Shown: positions 19,026 through 28,618, counted from the stretch's first letter. The stretch: 64,000 bases of DNA from Aliivibrio sifiae (GCF_002954705.1 NZ_MSCO01000002.1:1385263-1449262), one strand, 5' to 3'. The notes: generated by a model from the letters alone, not told the origin. A program made the numbers and translations.

Positions 19026-20009
19026 TTAACTCGTTGTTAGTAGCATTTCAACATACAGTTGATTATTTAAACGGCCATTCATCCAGGCTGACTGACCAAC
19101 TTTTAAACCTTTGTCTGAGCTGCTAGTTAATTGAACTCTTGGCAAATAACGGCTGTCGACTTTCATATAGAGCTTATATTTAACGTTAACGCCCATGTAG
19201 CTCCGAACTAAGTGCTCAATGGCGCCAATCATTTCCTTATCACTGCGGATCTTTATATAGTGACTATAATTTCGAGGACATACTTTAATATGTAGCTTTT
19301 GACCAACCATAGGGGCACTTTCCCCAACCAATGCGCCAAGGCCTAATTGTCGATTCTGTCCGGTTTTTCCTAATTGAGTTAATGAACAAAGTGTTAAAGG
19401 CTGATACTCTAACTCACTTGTTTCTATAATAAATTCAGCATCAAAATAATCATCTAACAACAACTTGAGTGTAAACGGGCAGGTTAGTTTTAAACCTAAT
19501 AATCCGGTATATTGAATTAAATGCTGTTTTGGAATTGCACTGTTGTTTTCTCCAAGGCCACATAAGCTCGATAGCATAGTAGTTAAGGATTTCTGGTGGC
19601 GATTCCATGCAAAAGTTTCTTCTTCTGCTTGACTACTTAAGTCGTGCTTTAACTCGGCTTGACAATACAAACGAAAATAACGGTTATTAAATACATCAAA
19701 AAAATCAACGGGGGCTTCATCACCCAAATCAAATTGAGCACACAATGCCTGACGATACATTTGTCTTGGTATTGTGCCTTTACAACCCGACAACGCTGGT
19801 AACGGGGTTTTGATTACATAACGACCGATAGTGTTGCTATATACTTCTGTAACTTGAGTTTGGTAATACGCAGGCAATAACTCTGCACTAAAAGCAACAT
19901 TTGGGCGTACACCATGGCATTCAGCTTTATGCTTAAATAACTGCCATGCTTTGTCTAATTCAACGTTTTGTTGAGTATTATTTAGGCGTGCTACAGTAGA
20001 CTTTTGCAC
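19026..20009 (-). CDS. tssG: T6SS baseplate protein TssG
   Basis: TssG forms the baseplate wedge with TssE and TssF. Family marks include VRPNVAFSAELLPA near the N-terminus, the GLLGLKLTCPFTL region and the C-terminal LGxGALVGES...LHIKV segment. At 327 aa it has normal length. It overlaps tssF by 19 bp, implying translational coupling, and is followed by clpV after 6 bp. Confidence 0.93.
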   Translation of the reverse strand: MQKSTVARLNNTQQNVELDKAWQLFKHKAECHGVRPNVAFSAELLPAYYQTQVTEVYSNTIGRYVIKTPLPALSGCKGTIPRQMYRQALCAQFDLGDEAPVDFFDVFNNRYFRLYCQAELKHDLSSQAEEETFAWNRHQKSLTTMLSSLCGLGENNSAIPKQHLIQYTGLLGLKLTCPFTLKLLLDDYFDAEFIIETSELEYQPLTLCSLTQLGKTGQNRQLGLGALVGESAPMVGQKLHIKVCPRNYSHYIKIRSDKEMIGAIEHLVRSYMGVNVKYKLYMKVDSRYLPRVQLTSSSDKGLKVGQSAWMNGRLNNQLYVEMLLTTS

Positions 20010-21772
20010 CCAGCCCTCCTAGGGAAAGCCATGTAAAGTTCATCTTGTCCCTTCAGTTTAATATCAACCTGAGTAAAGCTATTAAACCCTGCAAAATATG
20101 CAAAAAATCGTTCTAGGAGGTGAGCAAATAAACAAAGCCCTCCATTTACACCAGTAGGATCAAGGGTGATTGTTATCTTAGTTCCATAAGCAAAACACGT
20201 TTTTCCAGACACTCTAATTGGAGCGACTACTTGCTCTTGCTCTATTGTCGTTACAGATTCAATATAAGCATGATTTTGCGCATTCTGATTGTGGTTATAT
20301 AAATCAAATACATTTTTTAGTGTCTCAACAGGATCATCTGAACCTAAGATTGCATGATAATTAAAATGTAAATGACACAGTAAAGCCCATACATTTTTAT
20401 TAGTTTCTTTGCTACGCATAGGCAGCGATGGTCGACGTAACAACTGAATATCTGCTGGAATAGTTAATGATTCACGACACTCAATTTCACTTAACAATGA
20501 CAGGTGACTCGCTACCATACCATCTGTTACTGTTGCATTGACTAACCAAGTTAGAGGCTCGCTTTCTGCACTAATATGCTCAAGATCAGCAACTTTTAAA
20601 GCGCTCTCTAATAAACCATTCTCATGCAATGTTTGTATTAACTGCCAGCGTAGTCCTGATTCGTTTCTATTAAATTTTTCACCGTAAATTTGTGCAATTT
20701 TTGCTGACTCTGCTTTCGTAACATCCATCACTTCATCAACAGAAAATAACTCCAAATTATGGCCTTGGTTTGCATCAAGCACGATTGGATATTGTTTTTT
20801 TAAGAAATCAATTTCAAGTGGATCTGAAACCATTTGGTGTAAATTCACTATAGGTGTAGTAAATAACGAAAAACGTTCAACAGATAAGTTTCGAGCAAAA
20901 TCTACGCTTAATTCATCAATAAATATTTGAAGCTTAAATTGATGACTACCTATCTGTTTTAACACATCCCCAAAATTGAACTTAAAACCATTAAATCGCT
21001 CTGAAAACATAAAAAATTCAGTTAATAACTTAAAGCCACCAAAGCTTGCCGCTTGATAAGGAAGAATCGTATCGCTTACATCAAAACCAATTGGCTCCAT
21101 TGCATTTCTACCGAGTTCATAACTCTTACCCTGTGCTGATACACAAATTTGAGATGTATCCTGTGATAAAAGGTCAAACAATCGTAATGCAAAACTAGTT
21201 TCACCTTTAAAATGAAGTTTTAAAGATTCAATTAATAATTCTGACAATACAACTGTATCATCAACTGCGGATATTGATATTTCGATCAAGACATTTGATT
21301 GCTCTGCACCTTTTGGTTTAGCTAGTTCAAATGGAGCAAAAGAAACATTAACGTTCTCTATTTTTAAAGGGAAAAGAGTTACATCTTCTGTTGTGCGAAA
21401 TATAGCGCTAGCGGTCTGTTCATCACGTACCTCAAACTCCGTACCTACTGGAATATGATGAGTAGCATTCGTACCATCATCCACTACAAAATCAAGCAAG
21501 CTATAAGAAGGAACTGGACGTAAGTAATGAGGAAAAAGCAAACGAATAAGACTTTCTGTAAATTCAGGAAAAGAATCATCTAAACGTTGTTGTAATTTAC
21601 CATTCAAAAACGCTACGCTTTCAATTAAACGTGCAATTTGAGGATCATCAATGCTGTCTTTTTTTATGCCGAGTGCATCTGCAGCTCCCGGGTGACGAGC
21701 TGAAAATTGCGACGCTTCCTCTCGAATAAAACGTAGCTCTTGTTCAAAATATGACAGTAATGTATCAGACAA
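19991..21772 (-). CDS. tssF: T6SS baseplate protein TssF
   Basis: The largest baseplate wedge subunit, cytoplasmic, binding TssG, TssE and TssK. The N-terminus (LLSYFEQELRFIREEASQFS, then SFPEFTESLIRLLFPHYLRP) is diagnostic. The end FDAYFAGF-type segment (FFAYFAGFNSFTQVDI) is also characteristic. Length 593 aa fits. It overlaps tssE by 8 bp and tssG by 19 bp. Confidence 0.96.
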   Translation of the reverse strand: MSDTLLSYFEQELRFIREEASQFSARHPGAADALGIKKDSIDDPQIARLIESVAFLNGKLQQRLDDSFPEFTESLIRLLFPHYLRPVPSYSLLDFVVDDGTNATHHIPVGTEFEVRDEQTASAIFRTTEDVTLFPLKIENVNVSFAPFELAKPKGAEQSNVLIEISISAVDDTVVLSELLIESLKLHFKGETSFALRLFDLLSQDTSQICVSAQGKSYELGRNAMEPIGFDVSDTILPYQAASFGGFKLLTEFFMFSERFNGFKFNFGDVLKQIGSHQFKLQIFIDELSVDFARNLSVERFSLFTTPIVNLHQMVSDPLEIDFLKKQYPIVLDANQGHNLELFSVDEVMDVTKAESAKIAQIYGEKFNRNESGLRWQLIQTLHENGLLESALKVADLEHISAESEPLTWLVNATVTDGMVASHLSLLSEIECRESLTIPADIQLLRRPSLPMRSKETNKNVWALLCHLHFNYHAILGSDDPVETLKNVFDLYNHNQNAQNHAYIESVTTIEQEQVVAPIRVSGKTCFAYGTKITITLDPTGVNGGLCLFAHLLERFFAYFAGFNSFTQVDIKLKGQDELYMAFPRRAGCKSLL

Positions 21773-22187
21773 AATTTGATTTCCTTACATCCAATGTATT
21801 ACGACTAAGATCCAAAAAAGAGTCCAATATAATGGCTTCTTCCCCTTGCTCAGACAGCATCGCCGCAGAAATACGAAACTGTAATTGATTTTTTAATTTT
21901 TCTTGCTCTTCTACTTCAATCAAGACATCAATTAATCTAGGTTCATAGCGACGGATCAAATAAGTAATATCAGCAATAATTACATCACTATTCGATTTAC
22001 TCTGTGCGCGAGTCATATTACGTAATCCAACATATGCAATCGTATCAACTAACTCATCAGATGATTCTAATGCCGACCAAATTGGAGCTCTGCTTGATAT
22101 AAGATCACAAATGTTATCAATAATTGCATCACGTACTGCATCTACATCATTCGTCCAAGATTGGGTTAATTTCGCCATTAAGCTCAT
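21765..22187 (-). CDS. tssE: T6SS baseplate protein TssE (gp25-like)
   Basis: TssE initiates sheath assembly on the baseplate and is homologous to phage T4 gp25. The gp25 signature is visible: the Tyr-Gly equivalent in IAYVGLRNMTRAQ, then LIRRYEPRLIDV with the conserved Glu-Pro-Arg-Leu. Length 140 aa is typical. Start and stop overlap its neighbours by 4 and 8 bp. Confidence 0.93.
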   Translation of the reverse strand: MSLMAKLTQSWTNDVDAVRDAIIDNICDLISSRAPIWSALESSDELVDTIAYVGLRNMTRAQSKSNSDVIIADITYLIRRYEPRLIDVLIEVEEQEKLKNQLQFRISAAMLSEQGEEAIILDSFLDLSRNTLDVRKSNFV

Positions 22188-23536
22188 GCTGATTCTCCCA
22201 CTTCTTGATCTGACATAGAGGTAGTTAATAACACTTGAGCATCCATCATTTCATATTGGTACTGAGGCTGAAGCATGATTTCACATAAATAGCGTGTGCT
22301 GTCTTGGCTATCTTCTTTCATACGAACTTCACACGCTTTTAATGGATAACGAGCCATCACCGAGTCTTCACCATAATCAACTTCACTAATATAACGCTTT
22401 AGCCAATTCTCTAAACCCCGCTTACAATCTTCCATACTATCGTAACGGCCAATTTGGTCTCGGATCTGAACTTTAATATAGTGTCCAAAACGACATGCCA
22501 TAAGATTTGTTTGCAACATGCCTAGCATTCGCAATTCTTCTGTCGGTGCCTTCCAAACAGATTGGTTACTGAAGAATCCTTTTTGCTCACTTAAATATAA
22601 GCTGCTTAGTGGAACAAAACCTTCTTCTGCCCAAAAACCATCATCTTCATTATAAATATCAACTTTAGCGATAAGTGGTAAATCATGTTGAATGATCGCT
22701 CCATATGTACCCGTTTCATTATATAAACGCAAAAAACCAAACCAACTAATACGTTCAAACTCTTGAATAACATTTCCTGCAAGTAAATAGGCACTATTTC
22801 CCCAAAGCGCATAATCACGCTCATTACTTTCAGTGAAAATAAACCCTGCCGCATAATTTTGATAAGGACAGCGTTGTAAATACTCAGGTAAAGCCAAATG
22901 TAAAAAACGAGAAGATGATTTATCTCTTAATAATTGCCATGAAAGAAAATCACAGCTCTCTAAAATACGTTTTGCTCGGGCGTTATCGTGCAGTTGTCGA
23001 TTGGGATCATCACCAAAGAAAAACTCATCAACACCTAATATCACAGGACATAAAGATTTTTCTGCAAGTTCTGATAGTAATTGCAAAGTATAAAGGTCGT
23101 CATGTGCTTCATCTTCACCATAATCAGACGTTATTTTATGGTCGATAACAAGAAGCCCAAATGGAGTACCTCCCGCAGTATCGAATTCATTCGAATATAA
23201 TTTTTTAAATAAAGCCGTGTGCTTTATATCAAATGAATAATTGAGATCATCTGACACCATACTCCAACTTAGATCTAATACTTTAACTTTAACTCTTCTC
23301 GGTGAGACTTGTTTTTCTGTCAATAACTGAAGATCAAACCAACTTGCTTCCAGTTGTTTAAAATATTTATGTTGCATGATCGTCGAAAGTTGATAGCTAA
23401 TAATATGATCTAAATTAGCTATCAATTTAGTAAGTAATGCTTTGAATTGGGCAGTATTACCTTTTTGAGAAAGTGATAACAATTCCTCCCAAGGCAAGTC
23501 TAATGGAATCGTTATTGATTGATTGATTGTATTCAT
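22184..23536 (-). CDS. Second TssC-family (sheath large subunit-like) protein
   Basis: A 450-aa paralogue of the sheath subunit encoded just upstream. It shares the TssC framework in order: a Leu-Asp-x-x-Ile-Ser motif near residue 40, the LEASWFDLQLL equivalent of LEGTWLGLQKL, FDTAGGTPFGLLVIDH for the FGTAGGQPYGALIGDY region, WGNSAYLLAGNVI for WSNAAYEFGLLL, and a C-terminal Ile-Gln-Pro-like region. It diverges at both ends and is about 40 aa shorter. Precedents for two tandem TssC proteins exist (Agrobacterium TssC40/TssC41), where only one is the main sheath protein. Its role here is unknown: a minor sheath, cap or assembly factor are options. A 51-bp gap with a hairpin separates it from tssC. 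Confidence 0.85.
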   Translation of the reverse strand: MNTINQSITIPLDLPWEELLSLSQKGNTAQFKALLTKLIANLDHIISYQLSTIMQHKYFKQLEASWFDLQLLTEKQVSPRRVKVKVLDLSWSMVSDDLNYSFDIKHTALFKKLYSNEFDTAGGTPFGLLVIDHKITSDYGEDEAHDDLYTLQLLSELAEKSLCPVILGVDEFFFGDDPNRQLHDNARAKRILESCDFLSWQLLRDKSSSRFLHLALPEYLQRCPYQNYAAGFIFTESNERDYALWGNSAYLLAGNVIQEFERISWFGFLRLYNETGTYGAIIQHDLPLIAKVDIYNEDDGFWAEEGFVPLSSLYLSEQKGFFSNQSVWKAPTEELRMLGMLQTNLMACRFGHYIKVQIRDQIGRYDSMEDCKRGLENWLKRYISEVDYGEDSVMARYPLKACEVRMKEDSQDSTRYLCEIMLQPQYQYEMMDAQVLLTTSMSDQEVGESA

Positions 23537-23557
23537 TGACTATCCAATTCAAAACAC

Positions 23558-23582
23558 TTCGGAGGGATATATTCCCCCCGAA
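23558..23582 (-). promoter_or_regulatory. Hairpin between tssC and its paralogue
   Basis: TTCGGAGGGA pairs with TCCCCCCGAA (9 of 10 pairs) around a 5-nt loop. On the transcribed minus strand it is followed by a weak GTGTTTT. It probably tunes expression of downstream genes or blocks 3' decay of the abundant sheath mRNA. Confidence 0.45.
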
Positions 23583-23587
23583 TATTA

Positions 23588-25069
23588 TTAACCAGGAATA
23601 TTTGCAACCATACGTAATGATGTGCTTAATTCTTCCATTTGCAGCCAAGGACGTAGATATGCGACAGCAGAATACGAACCTGGACGGCCAGCTTGCTCTT
23701 CAACAGTCACTTTTGCTTCAACTAATGGATGACGAGCTTTTGATTCATTACCAATCGCATTTGGATTAACATATTTGTGGATCCAAGCATTTAGATCTTT
23801 TTCAACATCTTTAGGGTTGACATTTGATCCAATGAGATCTCTCCCCATTACTTTTAGGCATTGAGCTATACGGCTACTTGCCATAGTGTATGGTAGGCGA
23901 GCTGAAATAGCTGCATTTGCCATCGCATCAGGGTCAAAGCTACCTTTTGGTTTATGAGCCGTTTGTGCTCCCATAAATACAGCATAATTCGTATTTTTAT
24001 AGTGTACTAGCGGAAGGAAACCAAGCTCACTTAATTCTTTTTCGCGTTCATCAGTCAAGTTAACTTCTGTTGGACACTTTTGCAGTAAGTCACCAGCATC
24101 TGAGTAATATGCAAAACTTGGTAAGTTCTCAACTTTACCACCGCTCTCAGTACCACGAACCGCAGTACACCAACCAAATTCAGTAAATGATCGTGTTAGT
24201 AGTAAACCGAATTCATATGCAGCATTACTCCAGACAAAATCTTCATCTGAACCTATAATTTGCTGACCATTATTACGTGTTTTCAATTCTTCAAAATCAA
24301 ACGATTTTACTGGTACTGTTTGTGCACCATAAGGCTGACGAGCAAGGGTTTTAGGCAAAGTTAATGCCACATAACGAGAATCGTCACTTGCACGGAAAGC
24401 GTTCCAACTAACATAAGCTGGAGAATCAAAACCTGCTGCTACAGGCTTACCATCAGAAAAGGTTGAATAAGTCGTAAAATCAAACATGCTTGCACTTGCT
24501 GCTGCAATAAATGGGGCATGAGAAGCAGAGGCTACTTCACCCATATAGCGCAATAAGGCAACATCTTCGTCACCATAACCGAACTCATAGTCACCAATCA
24601 AAGCACCATAAGGTTGACCGCCAGCAGTACCGAACTCTTCTTGGTAAACCATATTAAAGAAACGACTACGATCGATTGCTGGAGCATCTTCAAATTGTAC
24701 TAATAATTCATCTTTAGTATAATCTGCTAATTTGATTTTAAGATCAGCCCCAAGCTCACTATTTTTAACTAGTTTTTGTAAACCAAGCCAAGTCCCTTCT
24801 AATTTCTGAAAATCGCTGTTTTGCATAACAGATGAAAGCTGGTCAGAAATTTTAGTATCAATTGCGTTAATCGCTTTTTCGATAGTGAGAGTTAAATTTT
24901 TATCCCACGCAACCGTACCATCAAGTGCTTGCGAAGTCAGAATGCTCAAAAGCTCTTTTGTTGTATCAACAGGTGTTTGAGCTGTAGCGGTAATCGCACG
25001 ATCAAGAATATTGATTGTTACTTCCGCTTCTACACTACCTTCTGGTATCGTTTGTTGTTCTGTAGACAT
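23588..25069 (-). CDS. tssC: T6SS contractile sheath large subunit TssC (VipB)
   Basis: TssC with TssB builds the contractile tail sheath. The protein has 493 aa, matching VipB-type proteins (~492). Hallmarks are LEGTWLGLQKLV near residue 90, FGTAGGQPYGALIGDYEFG, YVALTLPKTLARQPYG and the C-terminal RPGSYSAVAYLRPWLQMEEL. It starts at the base after the tssB stop region (1-nt overlap), indicating co-translation with its partner. Confidence 0.97.
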   Translation of the reverse strand: MSTEQQTIPEGSVEAEVTINILDRAITATAQTPVDTTKELLSILTSQALDGTVAWDKNLTLTIEKAINAIDTKISDQLSSVMQNSDFQKLEGTWLGLQKLVKNSELGADLKIKLADYTKDELLVQFEDAPAIDRSRFFNMVYQEEFGTAGGQPYGALIGDYEFGYGDEDVALLRYMGEVASASHAPFIAAASASMFDFTTYSTFSDGKPVAAGFDSPAYVSWNAFRASDDSRYVALTLPKTLARQPYGAQTVPVKSFDFEELKTRNNGQQIIGSDEDFVWSNAAYEFGLLLTRSFTEFGWCTAVRGTESGGKVENLPSFAYYSDAGDLLQKCPTEVNLTDEREKELSELGFLPLVHYKNTNYAVFMGAQTAHKPKGSFDPDAMANAAISARLPYTMASSRIAQCLKVMGRDLIGSNVNPKDVEKDLNAWIHKYVNPNAIGNESKARHPLVEAKVTVEEQAGRPGSYSAVAYLRPWLQMEELSTSLRMVANIPG

Positions 25070-25578
25070 TATTCTGCTCCTTCGTTATTCAGACCCAATT
25101 CTTGTGCTAAACCTTGAATTGCATCTGTACTTTGTAGGATTTCTTTTAATAGCCGCTCAAAATCTCTAGAACGATCAGCTTTACTTAATAACACTTTAAG
25201 TTGATTACGAGTTTCTACTAACTTCTTCAGTGGATCGATTTGTTGTACCACGCTCTCAGGATGAAAATCTTTCATTGAACTGAAATTCATATTCACTTCA
25301 AATTGGCTTTCATCATTCGCTAATTTATTATCAACTTTATAAGAGAGCGTTGGGGCAACTTGACCCATTACCATATCAAAATTATCTTTATCAATACTTG
25401 TAAATTCGCGTTCTTCTAAATCAACTTTTTCTGATTCTGGTTTATGCCCAGAAAAATCACCAATAACACCAACAACAAATGGCAATTCTTTGGTTTCTAC
25501 CTCACCGTTCGTTTCAACATCATAAGTAATACTTACGCGGTTTTTACTAACACGCTTATGTTGTGAATTCAAAGCCAT
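25069..25578 (-). CDS. tssB: T6SS contractile sheath small subunit TssB (VipA)
   Basis: The small sheath subunit that intertwines with TssC. Diagnostic segments: NRVSITYDVETNGEVE, the ELPFVVGVIGDFSGH motif and PLKKLVETRNQLKVLLSKAD near the C-terminus, which includes the helix that ClpV can recognise. Length 169 aa is typical. It is encoded immediately before tssC and about 70 bp after hcp, with a hairpin between. Confidence 0.97.
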   Translation of the reverse strand: MALNSQHKRVSKNRVSITYDVETNGEVETKELPFVVGVIGDFSGHKPESEKVDLEEREFTSIDKDNFDMVMGQVAPTLSYKVDNKLANDESQFEVNMNFSSMKDFHPESVVQQIDPLKKLVETRNQLKVLLSKADRSRDFERLLKEILQSTDAIQGLAQELGLNNEGAE

Positions 25579-25615
25579 AGCTGTGCCCTCGTTTATAAAT
25601 TAAATAGCAAGAGTA

Positions 25616-25638
25616 AAGTACCTCATTACGAGGTACTT
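25616..25638 (-). promoter_or_regulatory. Hairpin between hcp and tssB
   Basis: AAGTACCTC and GAGGTACTT form a perfect 9-bp stem over ATTAC. There is no real T-run on the minus strand, so it is more likely a leaky attenuator or an mRNA-stabilising stem that keeps hcp expression above that of the sheath genes. Confidence 0.5.
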
Positions 25639-25649
25639 AATTATAAAAA

Positions 25650-26168
25650 TTACTGAGCGCCAGACAATAACTTACCTTGAGGTAGGTTATAACTAACGAT
25701 GCCGCCATCTTTAATTTCACCACCATCTAATTCGTAATTGTGTTTCTGTGCGATCTCAACATAAGACAGTGCTATATTCTCATGTGGTTGAGAACCATCA
25801 CTACCCGTAACATTATAAGAAACAAGACGTGCTTTAGATAATTTCACTTGGAAATATAATTTAGCACCTGAACCATCAGCTTCAGGTTTAGTAAATGCAA
25901 TCTCTACTGTTTTACCTTCTTTACCTGGGTTGAATAGGTAAGAAAGTAAGTCTTCAGACGCTCCATCCACTTGTTTACTCAGGTTAATTTCACTCAATGC
26001 AACCATACCACCATCAGCATTATTACCATTACCTATGTCCATAGCTACATTACGTACCCCCCCCCAAGCATAAGAAGACAGTGCAAACCAACCTGCTCCC
26101 TCTAGACCTTCAACTGTCGCGCCACCTTTAACATCGACACTCTCAATACGCATATAAATACTAGCCAT
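25650..26168 (-). CDS. hcp: T6SS tube protein Hcp
   Basis: Hcp hexamers stack to form the inner tube expelled during firing. The N-terminus MASIYMRIESVDVKG and the ending SLxYxEIAQKHNYE-type segment are diagnostic. Length 172 aa is standard and there is no C-terminal effector extension. The coding strand contains a run of nine G residues (see repeat entry) over Trp-Gly-Gly-Val near residue 36. It starts 32 bp after tssA ends, with a good ribosome binding site (AAGGAAGAAA). Confidence 0.97.
   Translation of the reverse strand: MASIYMRIESVDVKGGATVEGLEGAGWFALSSYAWGGVRNVAMDIGNGNNADGGMVALSEINLSKQVDGASEDLLSYLFNPGKEGKTVEIAFTKPEADGSGAKLYFQVKLSKARLVSYNVTGSDGSQPHENIALSYVEIAQKHNYELDGGEIKDGGIVSYNLPQGKLLSGAQ
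26057..26065. repeat. Nine-base C/G homopolymer inside hcp
   Basis: Nine consecutive C on the plus strand (G on the coding strand). Tracts of this length slip readily during replication, and a one-base change would truncate Hcp after about 40 residues. Confidence 0.9.
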
Positions 26169-26200
26169 TTTTTCTTCCTTATCTTAAGTTCATAATATAT

Positions 26201-27580
26201 TCACCAACGAAGCGCTGTAGGCCCCGAAGATGACTCTTCTTCATGTTGTTTTAGTTCAGTATCATTAATAGATACTTGATCTACTTTATCTTCAATATTT
26301 ACAGGTTCTGAAATAGAAGAACTCTCAGTAAACGTTAAAGTATTTTTAATGACACTAGGAGGTACACTTACATCTGGTAGCAAAACCTGTTCAAAGTGAT
26401 TCAATCCTGCGGCATTAAAAATTTTACTTACATTATCTCCATCCTGTTCTGTCATCATTTCTTGTAATAATTCAGGAAGAGATAAGTATCCCCAACGGAT
26501 CGCCTTTTCTAATAAAAACGAAACGGGGCTATGTGGTTCACTCTGACGGAAATAATCAGATACTTCTCGAAGTAAATGGAAAGCTAAATCACGATTCATA
26601 TTATTCGTGAAACCTGTTTGCGAAAGATTATCTGCCGTTAGTATCATAGACCTAGATAAATTGCCCACATGAGAATCAGCTTCTACGAACAAAGTATTTT
26701 CGTCACAAGTCTCAGCATTTTTCGATTGGTTTATTAAACATTCCTTTTCTTCATGACTTGTACTTTTCATTTCAGATTTCATGCCCGATAACTGCTGCAA
26801 TGCGTTGTTATATTTAGTAAACAACGTTTTCAAAAAATTAAAGTTAGGAGCATTAATCCCTACAGATTGAGCATGCGTTTTGGTTATCGCAATTAAACGT
26901 TCAATTTGAAAAAGACACTCGACTACACTTTCTAATCGTTGTCGAACATTATTACGTTCAAGAGCAATTAACGAAGTCGCCTGTTGTTTAAGTTGACTTA
27001 ATTCGCCTTTACGCTCTGCACTTTGAAAATCATAAAATGTAACGTGATCGACAAGTGGTAGCAGTAAAAAGGGGGTATACAATAAGCAACTTTCTTCACT
27101 ATCCCCAAGTAATTGAAAAAACGCTTTCACTTTAACGTTATATTGCTCAGCTAAACGCTCTACATCTGAATCACTTTTTAACTTTTCTTCAGGTAATACA
27201 GGGTTAATGAAATTCCATTGTTGTTCCAATAAATCAGCAAACCAATTCATTGAATATGCAACGCTGCTAAGTGAGTTATCAAGTAAAATTTGAGAAGTAA
27301 TAAACCACCCAATTAACTCAATATCTCTCGTCACATTTTGAAAAGTAGCCATTAAGCTAATTGATAACACTTGCCAATTTTCACGATTCTCATCTTGTAA
27401 AAGTTCTAACTCTTGACTGCTTGGGTTCTGGCTAAGTTTACGTAAAGATGTTTGAGCAACATTAAACTCATTACGTAAAGGACGAAATGTACTTTTATCT
27501 AATTTTAAATAAACTCCGCAAATAAAATCATCACTAATAGGAGTTTGAAACTCTAAAATATTTTTTTTTGTAAACTTCAT
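26201..27580 (-). CDS. tssA: T6SS protein TssA (ImpA N-domain)
   Basis: TssA proteins prime and cap tube/sheath polymerisation. Residues ~8-130 look like an ImpA_N domain (ILEFQTPISDDFICGVYLKL, ENWQVLSISLMATFQNVTRD). The middle is helical, and a C-terminal segment near 330-385 (AFHLLREVSDYFRQSEPHSPVSFLLEKAIRW) is the classic PHSP motif that links ImpA_N to C-domain functions. The Ser/Glu-rich tail is of low complexity. Length 459 aa. It heads the tssA-hcp-tssBC-EFG-clpV run and has a 168-bp AT-rich upstream gap that should hold a promoter. Confidence 0.9.
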   Translation of the reverse strand: MKFTKKNILEFQTPISDDFICGVYLKLDKSTFRPLRNEFNVAQTSLRKLSQNPSSQELELLQDENRENWQVLSISLMATFQNVTRDIELIGWFITSQILLDNSLSSVAYSMNWFADLLEQQWNFINPVLPEEKLKSDSDVERLAEQYNVKVKAFFQLLGDSEESCLLYTPFLLLPLVDHVTFYDFQSAERKGELSQLKQQATSLIALERNNVRQRLESVVECLFQIERLIAITKTHAQSVGINAPNFNFLKTLFTKYNNALQQLSGMKSEMKSTSHEEKECLINQSKNAETCDENTLFVEADSHVGNLSRSMILTADNLSQTGFTNNMNRDLAFHLLREVSDYFRQSEPHSPVSFLLEKAIRWGYLSLPELLQEMMTEQDGDNVSKIFNAAGLNHFEQVLLPDVSVPPSVIKNTLTFTESSSISEPVNIEDKVDQVSINDTELKQHEEESSSGPTALRW

Positions 27581-27748
27581 TTATCCCCCAAATAATTCAT
27601 CAATAAATTCGACGAAGCATATTTCATATACGTATAAGCGAAAATATAACTATTACAATTAATTTTCATATAGAAATAAAAATAGATATTTAAATAACAT
27701 ACATATAGACATTACAAATATAAGTATATTATTTATAAGTAAAATAAA

Positions 27749-28045
27749 TTAACCACCAATCAGAACTGTTGGCATTCCCATAATTATAGTTCCACCGTGT
27801 GCAGTTATATCTCCCATACGAGCTGCTGGTTTATTATTAATTAATACTGTTGCACTCCCTTTAATTATGCTGTCAGGTGGCCCTATACAAATACACATTT
27901 GCCCTAAAGTAGCTGCTGGTAAATTACCAATCAGGACAGTTGTAGGAAAAGGTAATAAAGGGCCTCCTACATGTGGAATAGGTACAACGACAGGAGTTTG
28001 CATTGGACACATGTGCATATCAGTTGCTCTAGCTGCTGGTAACAT
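27749..28045 (-). CDS. PAAR-domain spike tip protein
   Basis: PAAR proteins cap the VgrG spike with a zinc-stabilised cone. The 98-aa chain is a bare PAAR domain: AARATDMHMCPMQTP, then PHVGGPLLPF, then PAATLGQMCICIG, and the end NKPAARMGDITAHGG. His and Cys residues suited to bind the tip zinc are present. There is no N- or C-terminal extension, so no fused effector. It follows the DUF6931-like gene by 9 bp in a vgrG-adaptor-PAAR unit. Confidence 0.93.
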   Translation of the reverse strand: MLPAARATDMHMCPMQTPVVVPIPHVGGPLLPFPTTVLIGNLPAATLGQMCICIGPPDSIIKGSATVLINNKPAARMGDITAHGGTIIMGMPTVLIGG

Positions 28046-28054
28046 TCTATTCTC

Positions 28055-28618
28055 CTAAATATCGCCATTTCCACCTTTAGCGATATCAAAACCAATATCT
28101 ATAAAATGTTGATAACGTTCTATTGCCAACTGCCCTTCAGGTAGAACAGCACTTAAATCAATACAACCTGCAACCGCTTGGGCATATAAATACTGCGGAG
28201 GAGGAACTATTGGTTCGTTAGGTCTTGTTATGCTTCCACCACTCCAAAATGCAGATTGAGCAGCCCAACCAGCACCAGAATCAAGACCAGCTTTAAGTGC
28301 CATTGCTTCTGCAAATCGACGATTAGTTTCATCTGGGGTATGTACCCATGCTTTTGTTGCTCGAATTGCATCCCATTCTTGAGGATTCCAATCATCTCGA
28401 TTATTTGTACAACAATATGCCCACCAAACGGCTTCTCGGACAGGAAGTGCATGTGCTAAATAGCAAACAACATCTGCATGTAATGATTGCTCTAATGCTA
28501 CTTGGATCAATTCATAAGGTGTCATTGTATCCTCTGCTAACAAGGAGAAATCATTATTTGCAGAATAAAGCGCTAAAACATCAAGAGCTTTTTGATATGG
28601 GATCTTTAATAATTTCAT
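28055..28618 (-). CDS. T6SS-associated protein, DUF6931-like
   Basis: A 187-aa protein between vgrG and PAAR. Features are AHALPVREAVWWAYCC near residue 57, WNPQEWDAI, and a Pro-rich stretch (ITRPNEPIVPPP) near 130 that resembles DUF6931 proteins commonly found in this position. The family assignment is from memory of the context and motif, not from a search. It may help load or fold the PAAR-VgrG spike. Its start overlaps the vgrG stop (TAATG), implying translational coupling. Confidence 0.6.
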   Translation of the reverse strand: MKLLKIPYQKALDVLALYSANNDFSLLAEDTMTPYELIQVALEQSLHADVVCYLAHALPVREAVWWAYCCTNNRDDWNPQEWDAIRATKAWVHTPDETNRRFAEAMALKAGLDSGAGWAAQSAFWSGGSITRPNEPIVPPPQYLYAQAVAGCIDLSAVLPEGQLAIERYQHFIDIGFDIAKGGNGDI

